Shown in pieces: positions 1-6,490 of a stretch of DNA of 34,821 bases (the first letter of the stretch is position 1; each line of letters starts with the position of its first letter). The notes under the pieces are model-generated. The model made no database searches. It was not told where the DNA came from and saw only the letters and a program-made list of their open reading frames with translations. Where the stretch lies: positions 1-34,821 of the IMG/VR virus record IMGVR_UViG_3300008462_000391; one strand, given 5' to 3'. Source of the DNA: a virus. The position numbers were made by a program, and so were the translations under genes.

Positions 1-393
1 CGCCTGGGCGTTGCAGGCAAGCAGCCATCGAGCGAACACAAGCGCGGGTTCTCGATCTCGTTCTTCGCCAAGGGCATCGGCACGGTCGAATGGTCGTCGA
101 CCGGCACCGGCCCGGTGATCGGCTTCGATGAAATTTTTGAGGCGATCTGGAGCCAGAAGGACGAGAACGCCGGCAAGGTTCCGGTGTGCAAATACACCGG
201 CTCGACGGCGCTCAAGGTCGGCAAGGGCAACACCCGCGTGCCGAAGTTCCAGCTCGTCAAGTGGGTCGCACGCGACAGCGTGCCGTGGGGAACGGAAGAC
301 AAGGCCGAAGCGCCAGCCCCTGCCCCTGCCCCCGCACCCGCAAAGAAAGCGCCGCCTCCCGCGCCTGTCGATGAAGACATCTCCTTCGCCTGA
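1..393 (+). CDS. ssDNA-binding-like protein, C-terminal part (gene begins at 34633)
   Basis: This is the C-terminal two thirds (130 residues) of a phage single-stranded-DNA-binding-like protein whose first 63 residues lie at 34633-34821. Visible here are a beta-rich core (HKRGFSISFFAKGIGTVEWSS), a run ending KVGKGNTRVPKFQLVKWV that recalls a family of small phage SSB-like proteins, a Pro/Ala-rich flexible linker, and an acidic tip DEDISFA. Known SSB proteins have the same plan: a DNA-binding core, a disordered linker and an acidic tip ending in DDDIPF that recruits replication proteins. The tip here is only similar, with an extra Ala at the end. It sits directly ahead of the primase-helicase gene, separated by a hairpin. 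The role is inferred from architecture and neighbours; an OB fold cannot be confirmed by eye. Confidence 0.7.
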   Translation, partial: RLGVAGKQPSSEHKRGFSISFFAKGIGTVEWSSTGTGPVIGFDEIFEAIWSQKDENAGKVPVCKYTGSTALKVGKGNTRVPKFQLVKWVARDSVPWGTEDKAEAPAPAPAPAPAKKAPPPAPVDEDISFA

Positions 394-407
394 TCAGGGA
401 TGCACTC

Positions 408-427
408 GCAGGGGCTGCGGCCCCTGC
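408..427 (+). terminator. GC-rich hairpin between SSB-like and primase genes
   Basis: There is a perfect 8-bp stem, GCAGGGGC (408-415) with GCCCCTGC (420-427), and a TGCG loop. The following bases TTAACTTTC are only modestly T-rich. It could be a weak terminator or attenuator reducing read-through into the primase-helicase gene 23 bases downstream. Confidence 0.5.
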
Positions 428-449
428 TTAACTTTCATCGCGGGCTACC

Positions 450-2420
450 ATGCAGGACTACAAGAACATCATCGCGGCGGTCGCGCTGCATTATTTCGGT
501 CTGCCCAACAACTCACTGTCGACGCCCGACAAGGAGCTGCGCTTTGGCACGCATGGCAGCAAGTCGGTCGACCTGGTCAAAGGCACCTGGTTCGACCATG
601 AAGCAAATGTCGGCGGCGGGGCTGCCGACCTGATCAAATACATGGAGCCAACCGCATCGGTCGTCGACCGGCTTGAACAGTTCGGGATGCCGAAGGCCGA
701 GAAGATCGAGCGCCGCGAGACCGTCTACGATTACACCGACCAGGACGGCGCGATCCGCTACCAGGTGATCCGCATCGACGACAAGAACGGCAAGACCTAT
801 CGGCAGCGGCGCATCGATGAGGCCACCGGCCAGCCCATGTGGGGCATGGCAGGCGTCACAGCCCTGCCCTACAGGCTGCATGAGCTGGCAGCCTCCACGC
901 AGCCGGTGTTCATTTGCGAGGGCGAAAAGGCTGCCGATGCGGTGGCGCGTCTCGGCCTGATCGCCACCACTAATCATGGCGGCGCGACCAAGTGGTGGCC
1001 CCCGCTCACCGAGCATTTCCGTGGCCGCCAGGTCATCATCCTGCCCGACAACGACGAGCCAGGCGAGCGTCACGCCAGGACCGTGGCGGACAGTCTCACC
1101 GGCACCGCAAAGTCGATCCGCATCCTGCGCCTGCCAGGCTTGCCCAAGAAGGGCGACGTGGTCGATTGGTTGATCGATGGCGGCACGCGCGATCAGCTCA
1201 CCGAGCTGGTGAAGCAGACGCCGATCTATGATCCGCTGCAGGCGGAACCGCTGCCGCCGGAGCCGGTGGCGACCGAGCGCCAGGCGACCATCGATGCGAC
1301 CCCGTTCCGCGCGATGGACCCGAGGCAAATCCCGGTGCGTCGGTTCATCTATGGCACGCATTACATCCGCAAGTTCGTCAGCTTGGACGTCGCGCCAGGC
1401 GGCGTCGGCAAGTCGACCCTGGTGATTGCCGAGGCTCTCGCCATCGCCAGCGGCAAGACCATCCTGGGCGAGCGGGTCCATGAGCGCGGTCGCGTTTGGT
1501 ACTTCAACGGCGAAGACCCCATGGACGAGATCAACCGGCGCGTCGTCGCGACCATGGCCTATCACCGCATCACGCCAGAGGACATCGGCGACAACTTGTT
1601 TCTCGACAGCGGCCGATCGCAGCCGATCGTGGTCGGCGTGCAGACCAGGGACGGCGCGCTGATCCAGGAGCCTGTGGTCGAGGCCGTGGTCGACGCCATC
1701 CGCCGCCACAAGATCGATGTGATGACGCTCGACCCCTTCGTCTCGACCCATCAGGTCAGCGAGAACGACAACAACGCCATCGAGCGGGTCGCCAAGACCT
1801 GGTCGCACATCGCCGATCTCACCGGCTGCAGCATCAACCTGGTGCATCACAGCCGCAAGACAGGCGGCAATGAGGTCAGCGTCGAGGATGGCCGAGGCGC
1901 GTCAGCCCTCGCCTCCGCAGCGAGATCAGCTCGAGCCTTCAATCAGATGACAGACGCCGAGGCGACAAAGGCAGGCGTCGACAACCGCCGATCCTATTTC
2001 CGCGTCGACAATGGCAAGGCCAACCTCGCCCCGCCATCGGACAAGGCGACCTGGTATCACCTGGTCGGCGTGCCGCTCGGCAATGGACCAGGCGGCACAG
2101 ATGGTGACGTCGTCGGCGTCGTCACGCAATGGGAATGGCCGGACCCGCTCGCCGATGTCTCGGTCGATATGCTGCGGGCTGCGCAGCGAGCCGTCCAGGC
2201 AGGCGGACCATGGCGCGCCGACACCCAGGCAAAGGATTGGGTCGGGCATCCCATCGGCCGCGCGATCAAGGTCGACACGACATCGAAAGCCGGCAAAGCG
2301 AAGGTCGCTGCGCTGATCAAGACATGGACCGCGACCGGGATGTTCATCGAGGTCGAAGGCAAGGACAGCAAGCGGATGCCGCGCACCTTCATCGAGGTCG
2401 GAGAGTTCGCGACAGACTGA
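450..2420 (+). CDS. Primase-helicase: TOPRIM domain fused to RepA-type AAA ATPase
   Basis: This 656-residue cytoplasmic replication protein should make primers and unwind DNA at the phage fork. The N-terminal part (about 1-130) resembles the region ahead of phage TOPRIM domains. The TOPRIM signature is FICEGEKAADA near residue 154, followed by ILPDNDEPGE near 197. The C-terminal half is a RecA-like hexameric helicase of the RepA (AAA_25) type: Walker A APGGVGKST near 315-323, Walker B IDVMTLDPF near 422-430, and LVHHSRK near 464. No N-terminal zinc-finger cysteines are seen. The start ATG at 450 has only a weak ribosome site; no better in-frame start precedes the conserved part. It is the only helicase in the genome and no polymerase accompanies it, so a host polymerase is presumably used. 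Confidence 0.88.
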   Translation: MQDYKNIIAAVALHYFGLPNNSLSTPDKELRFGTHGSKSVDLVKGTWFDHEANVGGGAADLIKYMEPTASVVDRLEQFGMPKAEKIERRETVYDYTDQDGAIRYQVIRIDDKNGKTYRQRRIDEATGQPMWGMAGVTALPYRLHELAASTQPVFICEGEKAADAVARLGLIATTNHGGATKWWPPLTEHFRGRQVIILPDNDEPGERHARTVADSLTGTAKSIRILRLPGLPKKGDVVDWLIDGGTRDQLTELVKQTPIYDPLQAEPLPPEPVATERQATIDATPFRAMDPRQIPVRRFIYGTHYIRKFVSLDVAPGGVGKSTLVIAEALAIASGKTILGERVHERGRVWYFNGEDPMDEINRRVVATMAYHRITPEDIGDNLFLDSGRSQPIVVGVQTRDGALIQEPVVEAVVDAIRRHKIDVMTLDPFVSTHQVSENDNNAIERVAKTWSHIADLTGCSINLVHHSRKTGGNEVSVEDGRGASALASAARSARAFNQMTDAEATKAGVDNRRSYFRVDNGKANLAPPSDKATWYHLVGVPLGNGPGGTDGDVVGVVTQWEWPDPLADVSVDMLRAAQRAVQAGGPWRADTQAKDWVGHPIGRAIKVDTTSKAGKAKVAALIKTWTATGMFIEVEGKDSKRMPRTFIEVGEFATD

Positions 2421-2553
2421 TCTGCCACACCTTTGAAGGTGTGGCGGGGCAACGTGTGGCAGGTGTGGCAAATGCCCTGCCACACCACCACCCCTATAGG
2501 GGTGTGGGGTGGGGCGTGGCACGGCGGGGCATGGCAAGTGGGGTGTGGCAAAG
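2421..2553. other. Repeat-dense intergenic region, candidate replication origin
   Basis: The gap between two replication genes is filled with copies of GGTGTGGCA in both orientations. Forward copies lie at 2438, 2454, 2462 and 2542, degenerate forward copies at 2514 and 2529, and reverse copies (TGCCACACC) at 2423 and 2478. They form three consecutive dyads: 2424-2445 (10-bp arms), 2462-2486 (9-bp arms, 7-base spacer) and 2489-2504 (a perfect 16-base palindrome centred on CTATAG). There is no T-tract after any stem, so simple terminators are unlikely. Iteron-like repeats beside a RepA-type helicase and an initiator-like protein are typical of theta origins. The assignment to an origin is inference. 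An AT-rich unwinding stretch is not evident. Confidence 0.5.
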
Positions 2554-3132
2554 ATGAGAAGCAAACAGGGCGTCGCGCCCAAACCGGAGAAGCCCGACCA
2601 ATGGTCGATCAGGTCGAGCGGTGATTGGATCACCCACGACATCATGCAGTCGGTGCTGTGGGACTATGACCACAAGATCATCGAGGTCGAGAAGGTGTGG
2701 GGCGTCGACCGTTTGCCGTACCTGGTCAGCGACGAGACCAGGCGCAAATGGTGGCGGGCCGTCGATGCGCTGAACCAGGCGATCCATGACGGCGATGCGG
2801 ACAAGGTGCGACGCCTGGTCGACAACCTGGTCATCGGCATCGACCGACTTGTTGTTGAGGCGCAAGGCCTCGGCGCTCACCCTCTTGCCGCCGACATATG
2901 GCAGACGCCGCTCGAGGATGGGCGGACACTGCAGATCGTCAGGACGTGGCCTGAGAGGGCGTACAGGGCCGACAAAGACCCGAATGTGGTCACCTATACC
3001 CTGGAAGAGATCGGCCGTCTGGTGGCGTCCCTGCCCCTCCTGAACGCGGTCAAGAAGCAATGGCCTGGCGCGACCGTCGAGAAGCCGATCTCGCCCCTAT
3101 CAAAGGAGCTGAACGATGACATCCCGTTTTGA
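2554..3132 (+). CDS. Unknown phage protein ending in an SSB-like DDIPF tip
   Basis: This 192-residue protein has no catalytic motif I recognise. It has a conserved-looking stretch (KVWGVDRLPYLVSDETRRKWWRA around residues 48-70), then alpha-helical segments, and a proline-bearing tail. The last residues, KELNDDIPF, match the acidic C-terminal tip by which bacterial SSB recruits partner proteins. The tip codons (3112-3129) overlap the start of the next gene at 3116. A GTG start at 2509 is possible but lies inside the repeat array, so the ATG at 2554 is preferred even though its ribosome site is weak. Its position between the primase-helicase and an initiator-like protein suggests a replication accessory factor that docks on SSB partners, or that competes with SSB for them. 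Confidence 0.65.
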   Translation: MRSKQGVAPKPEKPDQWSIRSSGDWITHDIMQSVLWDYDHKIIEVEKVWGVDRLPYLVSDETRRKWWRAVDALNQAIHDGDADKVRRLVDNLVIGIDRLVVEAQGLGAHPLAADIWQTPLEDGRTLQIVRTWPERAYRADKDPNVVTYTLEEIGRLVASLPLLNAVKKQWPGATVEKPISPLSKELNDDIPF

Positions 3133-3859
3133 TCAACCCGGTGAGAAGCGACCGTTCTGTGTGGTGCCGGTGAGGTGCCTCGCCGACAAAAAGATGAAGG
3201 ACACCGACCGCCGAGTGTTGGGCGCTCTCGGCCATTTCGCCAACCGGGCTGGCGTATGCTGGCCGTCCGTCAGGACATTGGCCGATGTCTCAGGCGTCGA
3301 GAACAATACGGTCATGGCGTCGGTCGACCGGCTTATCGATGCGGGATATGTCCGCCAGCTCAACCCGAACGACTATGACCAGAAGGCCGGCAAGTGGGGT
3401 CACTCGAACCGCTACCAGCTTCTGTGGCGAGGTGACGAGCCTGTGCCGACCTGGGAAGAAGTGCGGGACGCGAACCTGTTGCAGCCCATAGAGGACCGAG
3501 ACATCACGACAGAAGGATCGGGCGCGCGAGGGACGGTCGTCGATCACATAGATACTCGCAAGCACGTCGAGGCCTTCCGCGCTGGCGTCGAGGCGGCTGC
3601 CGGCTGGCGACCGGCCGAGGTGGCGGCGGGTCCGGCGATGGCCCTGGCCGAGGCAGGCGTTGATCCGACGGCGACCAGGCGGCAGGCCGAGGCAATGACC
3701 AGGGCGCTGGCCGCCGAGAGGCGCGGCGTGCCGAGTTTCGCGGAGGTTTCGGCCGTCTTGTTGGCCGGTGTACAAACGTCAAACGTCCGTGAGTCTGTTG
3801 TACAAGCGCCAAAACAGGGGAAGGAACGCGCAAAAAGTGGGGCAAGCGCACCAAAATGA
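3116..3859 (+). CDS. Winged-helix replication-initiator-like protein
   Basis: The protein has 247 residues. Residues 18-90 (DRRVLGALGHFANRAGVCWPSVRTLADVSGVENNTVMASVDRLIDAGYV) form a classic helix-turn-helix of the type found in phage and plasmid initiators and DnaD-like helicase-loading proteins, in which a cell-growth or replication gene reads a wHTH before a variable C-terminal part. The C-terminal part is Ala/Arg-rich, with GVDPTATRRQAEAMTRALAAERRG helical. The start is clear: AAGGAG lies seven bases before ATG 3116, overlapping the previous gene by 17 bases. The 3' end carries two copies of the dispersed motif (3770 and 3800), which encode QTSNV and QAPKQ in this frame. A function at the neighbouring candidate origin is inferred; a transcriptional regulator is the alternative. 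Confidence 0.7.
   Translation: MTSRFDQPGEKRPFCVVPVRCLADKKMKDTDRRVLGALGHFANRAGVCWPSVRTLADVSGVENNTVMASVDRLIDAGYVRQLNPNDYDQKAGKWGHSNRYQLLWRGDEPVPTWEEVRDANLLQPIEDRDITTEGSGARGTVVDHIDTRKHVEAFRAGVEAAAGWRPAEVAAGPAMALAEAGVDPTATRRQAEAMTRALAAERRGVPSFAEVSAVLLAGVQTSNVRESVVQAPKQGKERAKSGASAPK
3770..3788 (+). repeat. Dispersed motif, copy 1
   Basis: GTACAAACGTCAAACGTCC lies inside the 3' end of the winged-helix gene. It matches the consensus GTACAAACGNCAAACG completely and starts exactly 30 bases before copy 2. Confidence 0.7.
3800..3818 (+). repeat. Dispersed motif, copy 2
   Basis: GTACAAGCGCCAAAACAGG is preceded by TT, making the core TTGTACAA. It has two differences from the consensus and is in tandem with copy 1 at a 30-base (about three helical turns) spacing. 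Confidence 0.6.
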
Positions 3860-3901
3860 GTCGTCCGGCCCGGAAGGCACCTTTGCCCCCCCCGCCCCGC
3901 T

Positions 3902-3934
3902 GCCCCCGCGTGGGGGCCGTCCCGCAAAATTTTT
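3902..3934 (+). terminator. Intrinsic terminator after the replication genes
   Basis: The stem is GCCCCC (3902-3907) with GGGGGC (3912-3917) and a GCGT loop. A short spacer and the AAAATTTTT run at about 3926-3934 follow. It closes the replication operon 43 bases after its last stop codon. The gap between stem and T-tract is longer than ideal. Confidence 0.5.
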
Positions 3935-3965
3935 CCTCAATCTGGGTCAACCGTACCTTTTGAAT

Positions 3966-4016
3966 CTTGTACAATGATCGCGAAACATAAATAAACGTAC
4001 AATTATCAAACGGAGG
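3966..4016 (+). promoter_or_regulatory. Leader of the early/packaging operon with two motif copies
   Basis: A locally AT-rich leader holds a degenerate copy (GTACAATGATCGCGAAAC at 3969) and a better copy (GTACAATTATCAAACGGAGG, 3997-4016), whose end doubles as the GGAGG ribosome site of the gene at 4022. TTGTAC (3968-3973) and TAAATA (about 3989) could act as sigma-70-like boxes with a short 15-base spacer; this is weak. Confidence 0.4.
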
Positions 4017-4021
4017 GTGTG

Positions 4022-4375
4022 ATGACTGACTACACGAACGACTTGCTTGCCGACCGCGCCAACACGCACGGCAGCTATGCCCAGGTCGCCAGGCTGTCCC
4101 AGGAGCTGAAGCGGATCATCCGCTGCGGCGTCGGTTTCAGCGAGCTGCCTGCCGAGCATCAAGAGAGCCTGGAGATGCTGGCGGTGAAGATCGCGCGCAT
4201 CGTGTCGGGCCGCCCGGTCGATGAGCATTGGTGCGACGTCGAGGGCTATGCGCGCCTGGCTCGCCATCAACTAGCCTCGAGCGTCCAGGCCGCCGTCGTC
4301 GAGGCTGAGATCGCGGCGCTGGCTGCCAAGTTTGCTCCTGTCCGCCAGGAGGCTCCCGATGCACCCGCTTTGTGA
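4022..4375 (+). CDS. DUF6378-like phage protein
   Basis: This 117-residue protein has the pattern HGSYAQVARLSQELKRII ... LPAEHQESLEMLAVKIARIVSGRPVDEHWCDVEGYARLA. It is shared by a family of small phage proteins (DUF6378-like) in which the two helices carry SLEMLAVKIARI and a conserved WxDxxGYA. Its biochemical function is not known to me. The start is ATG 4022 with GGAGG at 4012-4016; the GTG three bases earlier is less likely. It is the first gene of a run of overlapping genes leading to the terminase and directly follows a terminator and a motif-bearing leader. Confidence 0.7.
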   Translation: MTDYTNDLLADRANTHGSYAQVARLSQELKRIIRCGVGFSELPAEHQESLEMLAVKIARIVSGRPVDEHWCDVEGYARLARHQLASSVQAAVVEAEIAALAAKFAPVRQEAPDAPAL

Positions 4376-4589
4376 CGCCATCGACGAGTTGCTCGACGCT
4401 TGCCAGCTCTACGGGTTTGGCAAGCCAGCAATCACCTTTCCGACCTGGGAAGACGGCATGGTCTTGGTGATCCGTGCTGGGCTGCCGATGGAGGCTCCCA
4501 CCGAGCTTGTGGAGGGCGAGCTGACGGTCCTGATCAATGGCGTGCGCGTGATTTTCCCGACGCGCGATGCATCTCGCGGAGTCGACTGA
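4359..4589 (+). CDS. Small unknown protein
   Basis: The protein has 76 residues. ATG 4359 has an ideal AGGAGG six bases upstream, inside the end of the preceding gene (17-base overlap). The product is acidic and predicted mixed alpha/beta (DELLDACQLYGFGKP, then a strand-rich VLVIRAGLP and ELTVLINGVRVIFP). No family is recognised. The stop codon overlaps the next start in a TGATG arrangement, so translational coupling with the TerS-like gene is likely. An upstream start giving eight or nine more residues (from 4332) lacks a ribosome site. Confidence 0.6.
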   Translation: MHPLCDAIDELLDACQLYGFGKPAITFPTWEDGMVLVIRAGLPMEAPTELVEGELTVLINGVRVIFPTRDASRGVD

Positions 4590-5071
4590 TGGCTCTCACC
4601 ACACGACAGGCGCGCCGCGACATTCAGTCGGCCAACACCGAGAAGCGAGAGGCTGTTCGCCAGGAGCTGGAGGCAATTGGCGCGGCGCAGATCACTGATG
4701 TCGTGTCGTGGACCGTCGACAATCGAGGAAACGCGACCGTTGAGGTCATCCCCAGCGATCAGCTCTCTGAGCGTGCGCGTCGCTCGATCAAGAAGATCAA
4801 GGTGACGCCGATGGAGCATGGCAACCAGATCGAGGTTGAGATGCACGACAAGCTGTCGGCGTTGCGTGTTTTGGCGAAGGTGGAGGGTTTGCTCAATGGA
4901 GACGACGATCAAGACAAGCGGCCAAGCCTCGTTGGGATCAACTTGCGCGGTCCATCATCCCTTTCCGACCAACGCTCCGATGCCGAAGGGCGACTGGGCG
5001 TATCAGCAAGCGACCGCGATGCTGAAGGGGATCTACACGTTGAAAGGCAGCCAGGCGAGAAAGCTGGCTGA
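4589..5071 (+). CDS. Terminase small subunit-like protein lacking the N-terminal HTH
   Basis: The protein has 160 residues. Its middle matches the C-terminal part of Terminase_2-type small subunits: ITDVVSWTVDNRGNATVEVIPSDQL, then RRSIKKIKVTP followed by IEVEMHDKLSALRVLAKVEGLL, and a tail RPSLVGINLRGP. In that family the HTH that recognises packaging DNA comes first; here the protein begins immediately at the segment after it, and the preceding gene has no HTH-like pattern. TerS normally forms a ring that loads DNA into TerL. The start overlaps the upstream stop (TGATG). The last 176 bases are shared with the reading frame at 4896-5123 in another frame. The DNA-recognition role may be supplied by another protein, possibly the one at 5879. 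Confidence 0.6.
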   Translation: MALTTRQARRDIQSANTEKREAVRQELEAIGAAQITDVVSWTVDNRGNATVEVIPSDQLSERARRSIKKIKVTPMEHGNQIEVEMHDKLSALRVLAKVEGLLNGDDDQDKRPSLVGINLRGPSSLSDQRSDAEGRLGVSASDRDAEGDLHVERQPGEKAG

Positions 5072-5123
5072 CGATATTGCGCGTGCGTTGCGTAAGGCGG
5101 CCATCAATGGTGAGCCGCGATGA
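4896..5123 (+). CDS. Small unknown protein overlapping the TerS-like gene
   Basis: This is a 75-residue frame starting at ATG 4896 after a GGAGGG-like ribosome site. A shorter start at 4980 would give 47 residues. The C-terminal half (PKGDWAYQQATAMLKGIYTLKGSQARKLADDIARAL) looks like a real amphipathic helical domain. The overlap with the TerS-like frame is unusually long (176 bases from 4896, or 92 from 4980). Its stop overlaps the next start as ATGA at 5120. No function is recognised. Confidence 0.5.
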   Translation: METTIKTSGQASLGSTCAVHHPFPTNAPMPKGDWAYQQATAMLKGIYTLKGSQARKLADDIARALRKAAINGEPR

Positions 5124-5335
5124 TTGTGCAATTGCGTCCGACGATCTGGATGAAGACGCCCAAGGGCATTGGCCTTTGTCACTTCGTCATCGATTACGGC
5201 GAAGAGCATGATCTGTTGTGGGTAGTGGCTGACGATGCAACAGGGGAATTGTGGACATGGCCCAACACGGACGTGAGGTTGATACCCAACGTGTCGCTGG
5301 CAGCGAAGAGGCAGCCAACGACAACGCAAAGCTGA
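5120..5335 (+). CDS. Small conserved-looking phage protein
   Basis: The protein has 71 residues. The pattern TPKGIGLCHFVIDYGEEHDLLWVVADDATGELWTWPNTDVR is a compact all-beta fold that I associate with short hypothetical proteins next to terminase genes in alphaproteobacterial phages; no function is known to me. The start is coupled to the upstream stop by ATGA, and the stop to the next start by TGATG at 5333-5337. Confidence 0.6.
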   Translation: MIVQLRPTIWMKTPKGIGLCHFVIDYGEEHDLLWVVADDATGELWTWPNTDVRLIPNVSLAAKRQPTTTQS

Positions 5336-5496
5336 TGCACCGCATCGAGATGCTTGAGGACGAGATCTATGGCCTCGAGATCCGCATCGACAACTTGCGC
5401 GGTCGATTGTTTGAGATCGCAAACTCAAAGCGGTCAGATGCGGAAGATCTAGCCTGGTGGGCAGAGACCGCGCTGCAAGAGGACGACAAGCTATGA
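5335..5496 (+). CDS. Short coiled-coil protein
   Basis: The protein has 53 residues, mostly one acidic heptad-rich helix (IEMLEDEIYGLEIRIDNLRGRLFEIA). ATG 5335 is chosen because it overlaps the upstream stop in TGATG, like its neighbours. An earlier ATG at 5257, with AGGGGA nine bases upstream, would give 79 residues and a 79-base overlap. No function is assigned; small coiled-coil proteins near terminase genes are sometimes packaging or scaffolding accessories. Confidence 0.5.
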   Translation: MHRIEMLEDEIYGLEIRIDNLRGRLFEIANSKRSDAEDLAWWAETALQEDDKL

Positions 5497-5882
5497 TCGA
5501 CTGCCTCATCATCGGGGATAGCATCGGCGTTGGCATCGCGCCTTACACACCGTGCAAGGTGACGGCTCAAGTTGGTCGTGCAACGTCGACGCAGGCAGCG
5601 ATCATCAAGCGCGTCAGCGCGGATCACGTTATCATCTCGCTTGGCAGCAATGATCCGTTTGATCCGGAGTTGTTGCGCAATTTGCGGAAGGTACGCGCAA
5701 GTACAAACGCCAAACGTGTGACCTGGATTGTCCCATATCACTCTTATGCGGGCGGCGCGGTTCGGCGCGTTGCTGACGCATTTGGCGATGAGATGGTTGA
5801 GCTTCGCGCTTTCAAGACAAAAGACGGCGTGCATCCGGCGAACTATCGCGGCGTGGCTGATGACGCGATGAGGAAAGAATGA
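5493..5882 (+). CDS. Small SGNH/GDSL-type hydrolase
   Basis: This 129-residue protein contains the complete SGNH signature: block I IIGDSIGVG with nucleophile Ser10, block III SLGSNDP with Asn53, and block V DGVHP with Asp111 and His114. SGNH enzymes are esterases or acylhydrolases using a Ser-His-Asp triad. At 129 residues this is a minimal version of a fold usually 180-250 residues long. No signal peptide is present, so it acts in the cytoplasm or within the virion. Possible roles include deacylation of surface polysaccharide or modification of a cell-wall precursor; the substrate cannot be read from sequence. Start and stop overlap the neighbours as ATGA. One strong copy of the dispersed motif lies inside it at 5701. 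Confidence 0.75.
   Translation: MIDCLIIGDSIGVGIAPYTPCKVTAQVGRATSTQAAIIKRVSADHVIISLGSNDPFDPELLRNLRKVRASTNAKRVTWIVPYHSYAGGAVRRVADAFGDEMVELRAFKTKDGVHPANYRGVADDAMRKE
5701..5720 (+). repeat. Dispersed motif, copy 5
   Basis: GTACAAACGCCAAACGTGTG is a perfect match to the GTACAAACGNCAAACG core. It lies within the SGNH hydrolase gene, 178 bases before the next start. Confidence 0.7.
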
Positions 5883-6490
5883 AGCTGGCTGCGTGCAACG
5901 GCAAACGCATCAAAGACATGACGCGCGCCGACATGATCAAGGCTCTCGAGCAAATGAACAACAGCTATCGCGCAATTGCGCGGCTGCAGATGGGTGATGA
6001 GCTGCCGGTGTTCAACTGGTCAATGGAAGAAGCAGATCGACGGCTTGCTGAAATCGCGCAGGGCGCAATGAGCAAAGCTTGTCGGAACTTTGGGGAACGT
6101 GTGATGCAGACGATTGAACACGAATTGCGCGAAAAGATCGCGTTGTTGGAAGAAGAGAATATCCAGTTGCGCAAGGCGCTGATGCCTCTTGAGAACCCAT
6201 TTGTGAAGCTTGATCTGACGCCGCAACAGCGCGCGTTGCTGAACGCTCTCTACATCAGGGAGGTTGCGTCGCACGAATACGTTGAACGCGTTTTGAGCGA
6301 ATGGGCGCAGATGGATCGCGGCGACCCGTGCGACGGAGATATGTATTCTCGGGCTAAGGTTGCGATCTTTAAGCTTCGCAAGCGAATGAAGCCTCATGGT
6401 GTTAAGATAAGGACCATTCACTCCACCGGCTACTTCATCGACGGCGAAGGCAAGGCGCGCTTGAAGGAGATCATCAGTGGCACGCACTAA
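5879..6490 (+). CDS. Coiled-coil plus OmpR-type winged-helix protein
   Basis: This 203-residue protein has an N-terminal helical part, a long coiled coil (about 75-103: TIEHELREKIALLEEENIQLRKAL), and a C-terminal domain from about 112. There LTPQQRALLNALY ... SRAKVAIFKLRKRMKPHGVKIRTIHSTGYFI follows the OmpR/PhoB effector fold, in which the recognition helix precedes a beta-hairpin ending in GYxI. The receiver domain of response regulators is absent. The gene starts in an ATGA overlap and ends inside the start of the terminase large subunit. That position and a TerS-like protein lacking an HTH make a role in DNA recognition for packaging plausible. A late-gene regulator is the main alternative. 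Confidence 0.65.
   Translation: MKLAACNGKRIKDMTRADMIKALEQMNNSYRAIARLQMGDELPVFNWSMEEADRRLAEIAQGAMSKACRNFGERVMQTIEHELREKIALLEEENIQLRKALMPLENPFVKLDLTPQQRALLNALYIREVASHEYVERVLSEWAQMDRGDPCDGDMYSRAKVAIFKLRKRMKPHGVKIRTIHSTGYFIDGEGKARLKEIISGTH

Noticed and set aside
513-1850. Long minus-strand open frame opposite the primase-helicase gene
   Set aside because: It is a high-GC antisense shadow with His/Arg/Asp-rich composition and no recognisable domain or ribosome site.
2701-2725. Possible minus-strand copy of the dispersed motif (GTACGGCAAACGG)
   Set aside because: The spacing between GTAC and CAAACGG is several bases too short, and it lies in unremarkable coding sequence.
3768-3818. The motif read as MYKRQT/LYKRQN-like peptides suggested a sequencing-adapter (Nextera mosaic end) artefact
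   Set aside because: The bases (GTACAAACGTCAAACG) do not match the mosaic end sequence or its complement, and copies vary as natural repeats do.
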